Shown: piece by piece, positions 53,467 through 62,476 of the stretch
Position numbering within the stretch: position 1 is the first letter of the stretch
How the letters are laid out: the number at the start of each line of letters is the position of its first letter
Source: Bradyrhizobium septentrionale
GTDB lineage: Bacteria; Pseudomonadota; Alphaproteobacteria; Rhizobiales; Xanthobacteraceae
Length of the DNA stretch: 64,000 bases
Reading direction: 5' to 3'
NCBI RefSeq assembly: GCF_011516645.4
Contig: NZ_CP088285.1
Span: 6,900,501-6,964,500 of the forward strand
The notes under the pieces: model-generated
What the model saw: only the letters and a program-made list of their open reading frames with translations
The model's database searches: none
Told to the model about the DNA's origin: nothing
Program-made: the position numbers and the translations under genes

Positions 53467-53688
53467 TCAGGTCTCGACGATCGCGACCGCCTGGCCTTCC
53501 GCGATGACGTCGTCGATCTTGACCAGAATCGACTTGATTTTGCCTGCTGCCGTCGATGTGACCGGTATTTCCATCTTCATCGCCTCGACGAACGCAATCT
53601 CGTCGCCATCGCCGATGCTGGTGCCGGCCTCGACAGGAAGCGCGCAAACGCGCCCGGCAACTTCGGTCACGACCTTGATCTCTGGCAT
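53467..53688 (-). CDS. Free-standing biotin carboxyl carrier domain protein
   Basis: The 73-residue protein consists of a single biotinyl domain with Lys38 in EAMKMEI, the classic biotinylation site, and flanking Gly-rich turns. It would carry CO2 between a biotin carboxylase and a carboxyltransferase. It is divergent from the IclR regulator and the carboxyltransferase at 54723, its likely partner; no biotin carboxylase is in the window, so that subunit must come from elsewhere. Such short carriers occur in acyl-CoA carboxylases and decarboxylases. Confidence 0.9.
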   Translation of the reverse strand: MPEIKVVTEVAGRVCALPVEAGTSIGDGDEIAFVEAMKMEIPVTSTAAGKIKSILVKIDDVIAEGQAVAIVET

Positions 53689-53779
53689 TCCACTCTCCGA
53701 TACCGTCTTGCGGAAATTTCATCCGGCGAACGGCTTTTTGTTGTGGCGGCAGATTGCCTGAGGTAGCTTCATCTGCAAG

Positions 53780-53794
53780 TGGAATTTTATTCCG
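53780..53794. promoter_or_regulatory. IclR-like palindrome TGGAAT-TTT-ATTCCG
   Basis: GGAAT (53781-53785) and ATTCC (53789-53793) form perfect five-base arms around TTT, giving a near match to the IclR-type pattern TGGAA-N5-TTCCA. A further GGAAT follows at 53801. It lies just upstream of the iclR start and 90 bases from the divergent biotin carrier start. Autoregulation and control of both directions are inferred. Confidence 0.5.
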
Positions 53795-53803
53795 CAGGAC
53801 GGA

Positions 53804-54793
53804 ATGGAGCCAAAGCAAATGGGACGGCGCTCGGAACGACTTAGCAGGCAGGGAATGCTCGCCAGCGAGACAGGCGATGGCGATGTCATCCAGGTGGTGT
53901 CGCGCGCCTTCGATGTGCTGCGGTGCTTCGAGGGGCACGAAGCCCGGCTCGGCAATCTCGAAATCTCGAACCGCTGCGGCTTGCCGCGTTCGACGGTGTC
54001 GCGGTTGACGCACACGCTGACGCGGATGGGACAGCTCGTCTATCTGCCGCGCGACCAGAAGTATCGGATTGGCCCGAGTGCGGTCGCGATGAGCACCACG
54101 ATGATGAAGGGGCTGCAGCTGCGCAATCTGATCCGGCTGCGGCTGCAGGATGTCGCCGATCAATTGCCGGGTACGGTGGGCTTCGTGATCCCCGACCGCT
54201 TTCAAATGGTCTATCTGGAGTTTGCCCGCGCGGCGAACGCGCTCGGCCTGCATGAGGCCACTGGCAGCCGCATCTCGATGGCGACCACCGCCGCCGGCCA
54301 CGCCTACACGGCCGCGCTCGATCCCGCGATCGGCGACGCGCTGATATCAGAGATGGAAGGCGAGTTGCCTGAGAGCGCCAAGATGCTGACGCCGCGCATC
54401 GAGGCCAACCGCCGTCACCTGCAGGAGCACGGCTACGTCGTCGCCTGCGGCCTGTGGAGCCCGCATATCAACGGCGTCGCAGTGCCGCTGTGGTCACCGC
54501 AGTATCAGACCTATGTGGTCACCACGATCGGCCTGCTCTCGGCGATGTATGACGAAGAGCGGCTGCACCGCGAGGTCGCACCGCAGATGGTCGAACTCGC
54601 CGCCGCACTCGGCAGCCTGCTCGAAGGCGCCGACGGCGACATCTTCAGCAATCGCATCGAACGCAAGTCGCTATCGGTGGCCGCCCATAACAACAACAAA
54701 ATGATCAAGACGGAGGCAATGAATGAACTGGAAGCCGGAACTCGACGACCTCGCCCGGCGCGAAGCGTTCGCGCGGGAGATGGGAGGCGTTGA
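53804..54793 (+). CDS. IclR family transcriptional regulator
   Basis: The 329-residue regulator has an N-terminal winged helix-turn-helix (about residues 28-90; LEISNRCGLPRSTVSRLTHTL) and an IclR effector domain that includes ATTAAGHAYTAA and EHGYVVACGLWSPHINGVAVPL. It is longer than typical IclR proteins (about 260) because of an N-terminal extension and an Arg/Asn-rich C-terminal tail. The tail overlaps the first 71 bases of the carboxyltransferase gene. ATG 53804 has AGGA upstream; 53819 is an alternative. It probably regulates the carboxylase genes next to it. Confidence 0.88.
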   Translation: MEPKQMGRRSERLSRQGMLASETGDGDVIQVVSRAFDVLRCFEGHEARLGNLEISNRCGLPRSTVSRLTHTLTRMGQLVYLPRDQKYRIGPSAVAMSTTMMKGLQLRNLIRLRLQDVADQLPGTVGFVIPDRFQMVYLEFARAANALGLHEATGSRISMATTAAGHAYTAALDPAIGDALISEMEGELPESAKMLTPRIEANRRHLQEHGYVVACGLWSPHINGVAVPLWSPQYQTYVVTTIGLLSAMYDEERLHREVAPQMVELAAALGSLLEGADGDIFSNRIERKSLSVAAHNNNKMIKTEAMNELEAGTRRPRPARSVRAGDGRR

Positions 54794-56282
54794 CAAGGTC
54801 AAGCGGCAGCGCGACCAGGGCCGGCTCACCGTCCGCGAGCGCATCGACAAGCTCGTCGACCAGAACAGCTTCCACGAGATCGGCGCCATCTCCGGCATCG
54901 CCGAATATGACGAGAGCAACGAACTCAAGCATCTGACGCCGGCAAACTGCGTGTTCGGCCGCGCCAGGGTTGACGGCCGCACCGTGGTGGTGGTCGGCGA
55001 CGATTTCACCGTGCGCGGCGGCTCGGCCGATGCATCGATCTCCGCCAAGCCGCTGATGGCGGAGGAGATGGCGCATGATTTCCGCCTGCCGATCGTTCGC
55101 GTGATCGAAGGTTCCGGCGGCGGCGGCTCGGTGAAGACGATCGAGACCAAGGGCGCCGCCAATCTGCCCGGCGGCGTCGGCGGCACGCGCTGGTACTGGT
55201 ACACGACCGCCAATCTGGCGCGCGTGCCGGTGGTCGGCCTCGGCCTCGGTTCGGTCGCGGGCCTCGGCGCGGCGCGGCTGGCGGCGACGCATTACTCCAT
55301 CATGACCAAGAGCTCCGCGATGTTCGTCGCCGGTCCGCCGGTGGTGAAGCGCCTGGGGCAGGATCTGACCAAGCAGGAGCTCGGCGGCGCCGACATCCAG
55401 ACCCGCGCCGGCGCGATCGATCAGGCCGTCGAGACCGAGGACGAGGCGTTCGACTACGCGCGGCGCTTCCTGTCCTATCTGCCGTCGTCGGTCTACGATT
55501 TGCCGCCGACCATTCCCTGCACCGATGATCCGGAACGCGCCGAGGAGGCGCTGCTGAAAGCCGTGCCGCGCAACCGCAGGCAGGTCTACAAGATGCGGCC
55601 GATCATCGAGGCCGTCGTCGATACGGGCTCGTTCTTCGAGGTCGCCGCCAATTTCGGCCGGCCTGTCATCACCGGGCTGGCGCGGATCGAGGGAAGGGCG
55701 GTGCTGCTGCTCGCCAGCGATCCGTTCCACTATGGCGGCTCGTGGACTGCGGACGCCTGCCAGAAGGTGGTGCGCTGGGTCGACTTCGCCGAGACCTTCC
55801 ATCTGCCGGTGGTCTATCTGATGGACTGCCCCGGCTTCATGATCGGGCTCGAGGCCGAGAAGTCGGCGACCATCCGGCACGGCGTGCGGGCGATGGCGGC
55901 GGTCAACCAGAGCACAGTGCCGTGGTGCACCATCATCATCCGCAACGCCTTCGGCGTTGCCGGCGTCGTGCATCAGCCGGCCAACCGCTTCTCGATGCGC
56001 TATGCGTGGCCGTCGGCCTATTGGGGCTCGCTGCCGCTCGAGGGCGGCATCGAGGCCGCCTACCGCGCCGAGATCGACGCGGCCAGCGATCCCGCCGCCA
56101 AGCTGCGCGAGATCGAGGATCGCCTCAACAAGCTGCGCTCGCCGTTCCGCTCGGCCGAGAAGTTCTGGGTCGAGGAAGTGATCGATCCGCGCAAGACGCG
56201 CTCGCTGCTCTGCGAATTCGCGCGTCTGGCCGAACCGATCCGCACCCCGGGCCCGCCGGGCAACATGTCGACGCGGCCGTAA
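54723..56282 (+). CDS. Acyl-CoA carboxylase carboxyltransferase subunit (MccB/PccB-like)
   Basis: This 519-residue protein contains both N- and C-terminal crotonase-like carboxyltransferase halves: VIEGSGGGGSVKT and GLGLGSVAGLGAARLA in the first, and YLMDCPGFMIGLEAEK, NAFGVAGVVHQP in the second. It transfers CO2 between carboxybiotin and an acyl-CoA. With the biotin carrier at 53467 it could form a carboxylase or a decarboxylase. Its acyl-CoA substrate is not determinable. The start lies inside the 3' end of iclR (71-base overlap), with GACGGAGGCA upstream of ATG 54723. Confidence 0.9.
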   Translation: MNWKPELDDLARREAFAREMGGVDKVKRQRDQGRLTVRERIDKLVDQNSFHEIGAISGIAEYDESNELKHLTPANCVFGRARVDGRTVVVVGDDFTVRGGSADASISAKPLMAEEMAHDFRLPIVRVIEGSGGGGSVKTIETKGAANLPGGVGGTRWYWYTTANLARVPVVGLGLGSVAGLGAARLAATHYSIMTKSSAMFVAGPPVVKRLGQDLTKQELGGADIQTRAGAIDQAVETEDEAFDYARRFLSYLPSSVYDLPPTIPCTDDPERAEEALLKAVPRNRRQVYKMRPIIEAVVDTGSFFEVAANFGRPVITGLARIEGRAVLLLASDPFHYGGSWTADACQKVVRWVDFAETFHLPVVYLMDCPGFMIGLEAEKSATIRHGVRAMAAVNQSTVPWCTIIIRNAFGVAGVVHQPANRFSMRYAWPSAYWGSLPLEGGIEAAYRAEIDAASDPAAKLREIEDRLNKLRSPFRSAEKFWVEEVIDPRKTRSLLCEFARLAEPIRTPGPPGNMSTRP

Positions 56283-56293
56283 GCCGCGCCCTT

Positions 56294-56377
56294 GTCATTG
56301 CGAGCGCAGCGAAGCAATCCATCTATCCGCACGCGTTGAAGCATGGATTGCTTCGTCGCTTCGCTCCTCGCAATGAC
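56294..56377. repeat. Palindromic repeat GTCATTGCGAG...CTCGCAATGAC
   Basis: The element has outer ends GTCATTG/CAATGAC and arms containing GAGCGCAGCGAAGCAATCCA on the left and TGGATTGCTTCGTCGCTTCG on the right, which pair with few mismatches. From memory, this family is widespread in alphaproteobacterial genomes. It lies between the convergent carboxyltransferase and patatin genes. Confidence 0.75.
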
Positions 56378-56396
56378 GAGCAAGAGATGCGCCCGT

Positions 56397-57560
56397 CTAC
56401 TCGCTCTCCCGATGCACGTCGTGGATCACGATGCCCATGCCGTTCTCCGGCATCTTGATCCATTCGCGATGCTTCAGCGAACGCTTGGTGTCCTCGTGTC
56501 CGCTCACCCAGTGCTCGCGCATCGAGGTGCCGGAGAATTCGTGGTCCTTGGCGTCGCCCTCATAGGCCTTCTGCTGATAGATCAGCTGCAGCAGCGTGAT
56601 CCCGGGCAGCCGGCTGTTCGCCTTCTTGAGCTGGCGCTCTTCATCCGAGAGCTGATCGTCGGGGATTTTTCCCAGCGCGTTGTGCAGGGCGGTGCGCAGA
56701 TTGTAGGTCTTGCGGTAGACGTCGGTGTTGTAGCGGGTGCGCGACGAATACATGATGTCCTTGTGGCGGGCCATCACGTCCTGGATGTCGCGCGGCAGCA
56801 CGCCGCGCGCCGAGAACAGGTCGACCTGGAACACCAGCGAGTTGGCGTTGTCTTCCTGGTCGAGCAGGTGCTGCAGCGGCGTGTTGGAGACGATGCCACC
56901 GTCCCAGAAATGATCGGTGCCGACCTTCACCATCGGCAGTGCCGGCGGCAACGCGCCGCTCGCCATGATGTGCTCGGGGATGATCTCGTCATGGGCATTG
57001 TCGAAATAGATGAAGTTGCCGGACAGCACGTTCACCGCGCCGACCGCAAACCGCATCGTCTTGGAATTGATGCGGTCGGAATCGACCAGCTCGAGCAGCG
57101 ATTCACGCAGCGGCGTGGTGTCGTAATAGCTGGTGGCGGTGCGCGCGCCGGCCGGGCTGAGCCACGGATTGGTCTGATGCGGGGTGAAGAAGCCAGGTTG
57201 CCCGAGCGTCGTCGTCAGCCATGAGCTGGTGAAATTGCGCGCCTTGCGGAAGACGTCACCGTCAGGCGTGTAATGCCAGATCTTGCGGCTGGTGATGCGA
57301 TCCCAGAACGTGTGCAGCCGCTCCAGCCGCTTCGAGGGCGGATTGCCGGCGATGATCGCCGAGTTGATCGCGCCGATCGAGACGCCGCAGACCCAGTCGG
57401 GTTCGATATTGGATTCATGCAGCGCCTGATAGACCCCAGCCTGATAGGCGCCGAGCGCGCCGCCACCCTGCAGCACCAGCGCCACGCGATCGCAGCCTTC
57501 CGGGCGCCAGCCGGGCGTCGCGTGCTCGATATCGTCAAAATGAGGGGTTCGCGCGTCCAT
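56397..57560 (-). CDS. Patatin-like phospholipase with C-terminal DUF3734-type region
   Basis: The 387-residue hydrolase has the oxyanion loop QGGGALGAYQAG (31-42), nucleophile Ser61 in GVSIG and catalytic Asp220 in WDGG, a complete Ser-Asp dyad. No signal peptide is present, so it is cytoplasmic. The C-terminal 120 residues are charged and contain YNTDVYRKTYNLRTALHNALG, common in the rhizobial group. Members may act on lipids or polyhydroxybutyrate granules; the divergent acetoacetate decarboxylase gene is consistent with ketone-body metabolism. ATG 57558-57560 has GGAG upstream. Confidence 0.9.
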   Translation of the reverse strand: MDARTPHFDDIEHATPGWRPEGCDRVALVLQGGGALGAYQAGVYQALHESNIEPDWVCGVSIGAINSAIIAGNPPSKRLERLHTFWDRITSRKIWHYTPDGDVFRKARNFTSSWLTTTLGQPGFFTPHQTNPWLSPAGARTATSYYDTTPLRESLLELVDSDRINSKTMRFAVGAVNVLSGNFIYFDNAHDEIIPEHIMASGALPPALPMVKVGTDHFWDGGIVSNTPLQHLLDQEDNANSLVFQVDLFSARGVLPRDIQDVMARHKDIMYSSRTRYNTDVYRKTYNLRTALHNALGKIPDDQLSDEERQLKKANSRLPGITLLQLIYQQKAYEGDAKDHEFSGTSMREHWVSGHEDTKRSLKHREWIKMPENGMGIVIHDVHRESE

Positions 57561-57781
57561 CTCAGACACTCCAAAAATTCGCGGCGAGAATTCAGGGCGC
57601 CGATGACGCCGTGATGACAAACGCCGCGTCCGCCCATGGCGCATCCGCCATGCCTGCCTGCATGGTTAGCATTCGCCTCCACCGTGAGACGCGGGTCATG
57701 CGGCTGACGGAAATCCCTCATCTCGCTGTCAATCTCGGCCGTTAGCTTCCGTGCAAATTTTTCAAACAGGGGGTTATTGCG

Positions 57782-58567
57782 ATGCGCAGGGAAGATCTGC
57801 TCAAGCTTCCGTCCATGCCGGCCGCCGGTCCGAGCTATCCCGCCGGTCCCTACCGCTTCATCGATCGCGAATTCCTTGTCATCACCTATGAGACCGATCC
57901 CGAGCTGATCCGCGCCGGCCTGCCTGAGCCGCTGGAGCCGATCGAGCAGGCGATCGTGCACTACGAATGGATCAAGATGCCCGACAGCTCCGGCTTCGGC
58001 AGCTACACCGAGTCCGGCCTCGTGATCCCGGCACGCTTGCATGGCGAAGAGGTCAATTTCGTCTGCCAGATGTATCTCGACGATGATCCGCCGATCGCGG
58101 CCGGCCGCGAGATCTGGGGCTTTCCGAAGAAGTACGCCCACCCGAAGCTCGAGATCGTCAAGGACACGCTGACCGGTACGCTGGAATATGCCGGGCAGCT
58201 CGTTGCGATGGGCACGATGGGTTACAAGCACGAGAGCATGGCGGGCAATGGCGACGTCACCCGCGCCACGCTGTCGAAGACGCAGATCAATCTGAAGATG
58301 ATCCCCGGCGTCGACGGCCATCTCGAAATTTGCCAGCTCGTTGCGATCAACCTGACCGACATCGTCGTCAAGGGATCGTGGATCGGGCCGGGCCGGCTGC
58401 ATCTGGTGCCGCATGTCAACGCGCCGGTCGCGGATTTCCCGGTCAAGCGCGTCGTCGGCGCGCATCATTTCCTCGCCGACCTGACGCTGCCGTTCGGCCG
58501 CGTCGTGCACGACTACAACAAGGAAGCCGCCGAGGCGGCGACGCCGACCGGTCTTGCGGCCGAGTAG
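57782..58567 (+). CDS. adc: Acetoacetate decarboxylase
   Basis: The 261-residue enzyme converts acetoacetate to acetone and CO2. It has the catalytic segment REIWGFPKKY: Lys116 should form the Schiff base and Lys117 lower its pKa, as in the clostridial enzyme (Lys115/116). The length matches the family (about 250). It starts 221 bases from the divergent patatin gene and is followed by tandem terminator-like hairpins. Some homologues use other 3-ketoacids, so acetoacetate is likely but not certain. Confidence 0.92.
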   Translation: MRREDLLKLPSMPAAGPSYPAGPYRFIDREFLVITYETDPELIRAGLPEPLEPIEQAIVHYEWIKMPDSSGFGSYTESGLVIPARLHGEEVNFVCQMYLDDDPPIAAGREIWGFPKKYAHPKLEIVKDTLTGTLEYAGQLVAMGTMGYKHESMAGNGDVTRATLSKTQINLKMIPGVDGHLEICQLVAINLTDIVVKGSWIGPGRLHLVPHVNAPVADFPVKRVVGAHHFLADLTLPFGRVVHDYNKEAAEAATPTGLAAE

Positions 58568-58593
58568 GGCTGTCGCTGACATAAAACTGTAAC

Positions 58594-58655
58594 GGGCGCG
58601 TCCTCCAATATGACGAAGGACGCGCCCGCCCGGTTTTGCGCGTGGGCGGGTTTTT
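58594..58655 (+). terminator. Tandem overlapping terminator hairpins after adc
   Basis: Hairpin 1 pairs GGGCGCGTCCT (58594-58604) with AGGACGCGCCC (58617-58627). Hairpin 2 pairs CCCGCCC (58625-58631) with GGGCGGG (58644-58650) and is followed by TTTTT (58651-58655), a classic intrinsic terminator. The two share bases 58625-58627, so they are partly exclusive. Confidence 0.8.
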
Positions 58656-58705
58656 GAACATGTCATTTCGCGCGGTTGCCTGAAATATTCTCTTGGAGAG
58701 CGGCC

Positions 58706-59725
58706 ATGCTGGCTGATCCACCTCCTGCTCCTGTCGGCTCGCTGCTGACGCGTGAGGCCGTCCCCGGCCTGGTCTGGGCGTTTCGTCTGCACCACGACGG
58801 CCGTGCCGAGGCGCTTCCTATCGACAAGCCGATCGAGCCGAGCCATGACGGACGGGTGTGGCTGCACTTCAACCTGAGCGATGTCCGTACCCGGGCGTGG
58901 CTCGCCAACATGCACATCCCGCAGCTCGCGCGGGACCTGCTGCTGTCGAACGACGAATTCCAGCAGATCCACACCATCGACAATTGCGTCTATGGCGTGT
59001 TCTCCGATCTGGTGCGCAGCATCGATGCTCCGACCGAGGAGACCGACTTCCTTCGGTTTGCGATGACCGAGCGTCTCCTGATCAGCGGACGCCACCAGGC
59101 ACTCTGCGCGGTCGACGCGACGCGCCGCGTGCTCGAAAGCGGCTATCGCGTGGAGAGCGTCGCGGCGCTGCTGGAAAAGATCATCCACGAGGTCGCCGAC
59201 ACCATGGACCGCATCGCCGACAAGGTCGGCACCGAGATCGATGCGATCGAGGACCGGGTGGTCGCCGGCGAAACCAATTCCGAGATGCGCGGCACGCTCG
59301 GGCGGATGCGCCGGACCTGCGTGCGGCTGCATCGCCAGCTCGCCGGCCTGCGCGTGCTGTTTCACCGGCTCGAGCTGAAGAGCATGGACAATCTCAGCCC
59401 GGCGCTGCGGCTGCAGGCCGGCAAGCTGGCACAGCGGCTCGACGGCCTCGACCACGACATCGTCGAACTGCGCGAGCGCAGCCGCCTGCTGGAGGAGGAG
59501 CTGCGCTTCAAGCTCGAGGAGGAGAGCAACAAGCATCTGCATGCGCTCTCCGTCGTCACCATGCTGCTGCTGCCGCCGACGCTTGTCACCGGCATCTTCG
59601 GCATGAACACCAAGGGATTGCCGCTGACCGACGTCGACAGCGGGTTTCTGGTGGCCGCAGGCCTGCTGATCGGATCGGCGGTGCTGGCCTATCTGCTGAT
59701 GCGGCGGCTCGGCATCGTCAAATAG
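58706..59725 (+). CDS. CorA/ZntB family divalent cation transporter
   Basis: The 339-residue protein has a large cytoplasmic N-terminal domain with long charged helices (LEEELRFKLEEESNKHL leads to the membrane) and two C-terminal transmembrane helices. The loop motif GMNTKGLP carries the GMN signature of the CorA superfamily. Absence of the MPEL of classical CorA and the overall layout point to the ZntB group, a zinc channel or proton-coupled transporter. ATG 58706 has TTGGAGAG before it; the frame opens ten codons earlier. Confidence 0.9.
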   Translation: MLADPPPAPVGSLLTREAVPGLVWAFRLHHDGRAEALPIDKPIEPSHDGRVWLHFNLSDVRTRAWLANMHIPQLARDLLLSNDEFQQIHTIDNCVYGVFSDLVRSIDAPTEETDFLRFAMTERLLISGRHQALCAVDATRRVLESGYRVESVAALLEKIIHEVADTMDRIADKVGTEIDAIEDRVVAGETNSEMRGTLGRMRRTCVRLHRQLAGLRVLFHRLELKSMDNLSPALRLQAGKLAQRLDGLDHDIVELRERSRLLEEELRFKLEEESNKHLHALSVVTMLLLPPTLVTGIFGMNTKGLPLTDVDSGFLVAAGLLIGSAVLAYLLMRRLGIVK

Positions 59726-59749
59726 CGCGATCGCACCGCGGCATCTCCC

Positions 59750-61090
59750 ATGAGCAGAGCTCTTTCCCGCGCAACACTGGTGGCCGCGGCCCTCGCGCTC
59801 TGCACCCCGGCGCATGCGGACGACAAGCCGGTTGCCGATCGGATCGCGGATACGCGCGCTGCGCTGGAGCAGGCCGGCTACCAGTTCAGCATGACCTATA
59901 TCGGCGAGGCGTTTACCAACACCTCGGGCGGTGTGAGCAACGGTGCGGCCTATACCGGCCGTCTCGATCTCGGCACCACGATCGACCTCGAGAAGGTGAT
60001 GGGCTGGACCGGCGCGACCTTCCACGCCAACATGTTCCAGATCCATGGCGACGGGCTGTCGCGGGGCTATGTCGGCAATTTGTTTCTGGTGTCCGGCGTC
60101 GAGTCGCTGCCGGCGACGCGGCTCTACGAGTTTTGGATCGAGCAGAAGCTCCTGGACGGCAGGCTCGCCGTGCGCGTCGGCCAGCAGGGCTCCGACGTCG
60201 AGTTCATCGACAGCCAGTACGACGACATCTTCATCAATTCGGCGTTGGGCTGGCCCGGCATCACCGGCGTCAATCTTCCCACCGGCGGACCCGCGCCGGC
60301 GCTTGCCGTGCCCGGGATCCGCATCAAGGCAAGCCTGACCGACCGCCTCACGGCCTATCTGGGGCTGTTTGACGGTTCGGCCGCTCCGCCGCAGGGAACC
60401 GCGGACCCGCAACTCCTCAATCCGCACGGGATCCTGTTTCGCGTCAACGATCCGCCCTGGTGGATCGGCCAGCTCAAATACAAGTTCGATATCGGCGAGA
60501 GCAAGCTGCCGGCCACGATCACCGGCGGCGGCTGGTATCACATGATGTCGTTCGCCGATCAGCGCTTCGGGGCCGACGGGCTGTCGCTCGCCGATCCCAA
60601 CAGCTCCGGCGACACGCGGTGGCTGCGGCGGGACAACGGCATCTTCATGGTCTATGAGCAGTTGCTCGCGCGCGCCAAGCCGGACGCGGACAAGGGCGTC
60701 GCGTTCTTCATGCGAGCTTCGGTCAGCCCGTCGGACCGCAACCTCATCAGCACCTATGTCGACGGCGGCTTCCTGTTCACCGGCTTCAGCGACAAATATC
60801 CGGACGACCGGTTCGGCATCGCCGGGATTTACGGCAGGATTTCCGACGCCGCCCGCGCGCTCGATCGTGATACGCAGATATTCAGCGGCACGGCGTATCC
60901 GATCCGCGACTATGAGGCGATCCTCGAGATCACCTACCAGCACGTCGTGAACGCCAATTTCACGATGCAGCCGATGTTTCAATACATCGCCCATCCCGGC
61001 GGCGGCGCCGTCGACCCCAATGATCCGACGCAGACGCATCGGATCAAGGACAGCATCGTGTTCGGGATGCGCACCATCCTCTCGTACTGA
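59750..61090 (+). CDS. Carbohydrate-selective porin, OprB family
   Basis: This 446-residue outer-membrane protein has a signal peptide (ATLVAAALALCTPAHA, cleavage near residue 24) and a 16-strand barrel with the OprB landmarks GLFDGSAAPPQGT, PPWWIGQLKYKF and a C-terminal RIKDSIVFGMRTILSY ending in an aromatic residue. It would let sugars through the outer membrane. It lies 24 bases after the CorA-like gene in the same direction. The solute is not readable. Confidence 0.9.
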   Translation: MSRALSRATLVAAALALCTPAHADDKPVADRIADTRAALEQAGYQFSMTYIGEAFTNTSGGVSNGAAYTGRLDLGTTIDLEKVMGWTGATFHANMFQIHGDGLSRGYVGNLFLVSGVESLPATRLYEFWIEQKLLDGRLAVRVGQQGSDVEFIDSQYDDIFINSALGWPGITGVNLPTGGPAPALAVPGIRIKASLTDRLTAYLGLFDGSAAPPQGTADPQLLNPHGILFRVNDPPWWIGQLKYKFDIGESKLPATITGGGWYHMMSFADQRFGADGLSLADPNSSGDTRWLRRDNGIFMVYEQLLARAKPDADKGVAFFMRASVSPSDRNLISTYVDGGFLFTGFSDKYPDDRFGIAGIYGRISDAARALDRDTQIFSGTAYPIRDYEAILEITYQHVVNANFTMQPMFQYIAHPGGGAVDPNDPTQTHRIKDSIVFGMRTILSY

Positions 61091-61118
61091 CCGGCGCACA
61101 GTCGCGCAGGCGAGGGCC

Positions 61119-62423
61119 TCAAGCCGCTGCCGGTTTCGGCTCGGCCGCGGGCTTCGGCTGCGGCCGGGCGATCGCCAGCGCGATCAACGCGGCGAACACG
61201 CAGAGCGCGCCGGCAATGAAGAACGCCGGCAGATAGCTCTGATAGAGCGTGCGCGACAGGCCGGCGCCGAACGCGGCGGTGCCGGCGCCGAGCTGGTGGC
61301 CGGCGAAGATCCAGCCGAGCACCAGATTGGCACGCTCGGCGCCGAAGCGCTGCGCGGTGAGGCGCACCGTCGGCGGCACGGTCGCGATCCAGTCGAGCCC
61401 GTAGAACATCGCAAACAGCGACAGTCCGTAGAACGTGAAGTCGGATAACGGCAGGAACAGCAGCGAGAGGCCGCGCAGGCCGTAATACCAGAACAGCAGA
61501 TAGCGGTTGTCGTAGCGGTCCGACAGCCAGCCCGAGATGATGGTGCCGAAGAAATCGAAGATGCCCATCGCGGCGAGCAGGCTGGCGGCCTGCACCTGCG
61601 GGATGCCGTAATCGAGACACATCGGGATCAGGTGGACCTGGACGAGGCCGTTGGTCGATGCGCCGCAGACGAAGAAGGTCGCGAACAGGATCCAGAACAC
61701 CGACGATTTCGAGGAATCGCGCAGCGTGCCGAGCGCGGCCGCCACGATCGGCGCATTGGCCGGCGGTGGCGCCGGGAGGGGCGCGGTGCCCTGATCGCCG
61801 AACGGACGCAGGCCGACATCGCTGGGACGGTCGCGCATCAGCATCAGCACGGCGAAGGCGGCGACGCCGAGCACGACGCAGACCAGCGACAGCGCGATGC
61901 GCCAGCCGTAACGCTCGGTCAGCGTCGCGAGCAGCGGCAGGAAGGCGAGCTGCCCGGTCGCAACGCTCGCGGTGAGGATCCCGATCACGAGCCCGCGCCG
62001 CGCCACGAACCAGCGCGTGGCGATGGTCGCGCCGAGCACCAGCGCGGTCATGCCGGTGCCGATCCCGATCACGACGCCCCACAACAGCACGAGCTGCCAG
62101 ACCTGCGTCATGGCGAGCGAGGCCAATAGTCCGGAGACCACGATCAATTGCGCCGCCAGCGTCACGTTGCGCAGGCCGTAGCGGTTCAGCAGCGCGGCGG
62201 CGAACGGCGCCATCAGCCCGAACAGGATGAAGCGGATCGACAGCGCCGAGGAGATCTCGGCGGTGGACCAGCCGAACTCCTTCTGCAGCGGCACGATGAA
62301 GACGCCGGGCGCGCCGACGGTGCCGGCCGAGATCAGCGCGGCGAGGAAAGTGACGGCGACCATCACCCAACCGTAGTGGATGTTGCGGCGGGCGAGGGCG
62401 GAAGCAAGCCAGTTCGAGATCAT
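61119..62423 (-). CDS. MFS transporter
   Basis: The 434-residue protein has 12 predicted transmembrane helices. The N-terminal half starts NIHYGWVMVAVTFLAALISAG, with ARRGLVIGILTA at the helix 4-5 loop, and the two halves are joined by an Arg/Pro-rich loop (residues about 195-220). The pattern fits the monocarboxylate/oxalate (OFA)-like branch of the major facilitator superfamily. The start is the ATG at 62421-62423. It lies downstream of the thiolase gene on the same strand, separated by an inverted repeat, so export or import of an organic acid is plausible. Confidence 0.9.
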   Translation of the reverse strand: MISNWLASALARRNIHYGWVMVAVTFLAALISAGTVGAPGVFIVPLQKEFGWSTAEISSALSIRFILFGLMAPFAAALLNRYGLRNVTLAAQLIVVSGLLASLAMTQVWQLVLLWGVVIGIGTGMTALVLGATIATRWFVARRGLVIGILTASVATGQLAFLPLLATLTERYGWRIALSLVCVVLGVAAFAVLMLMRDRPSDVGLRPFGDQGTAPLPAPPPANAPIVAAALGTLRDSSKSSVFWILFATFFVCGASTNGLVQVHLIPMCLDYGIPQVQAASLLAAMGIFDFFGTIISGWLSDRYDNRYLLFWYYGLRGLSLLFLPLSDFTFYGLSLFAMFYGLDWIATVPPTVRLTAQRFGAERANLVLGWIFAGHQLGAGTAAFGAGLSRTLYQSYLPAFFIAGALCVFAALIALAIARPQPKPAAEPKPAAA

Positions 62424-62476
62424 TGGGCCCCAAATGAAATGCGATGAGGGTTCTGTTCGTGATGCGCAATATGGCA

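Noticed and set aside
57215..61099. 1294-codon open frame on the minus strand
   Set aside because: It runs antisense through adc, the CorA-like and porin genes, all with intact motifs. Composition is Arg/Asp/Ala-rich with no domain, as expected of a high-GC shadow frame.
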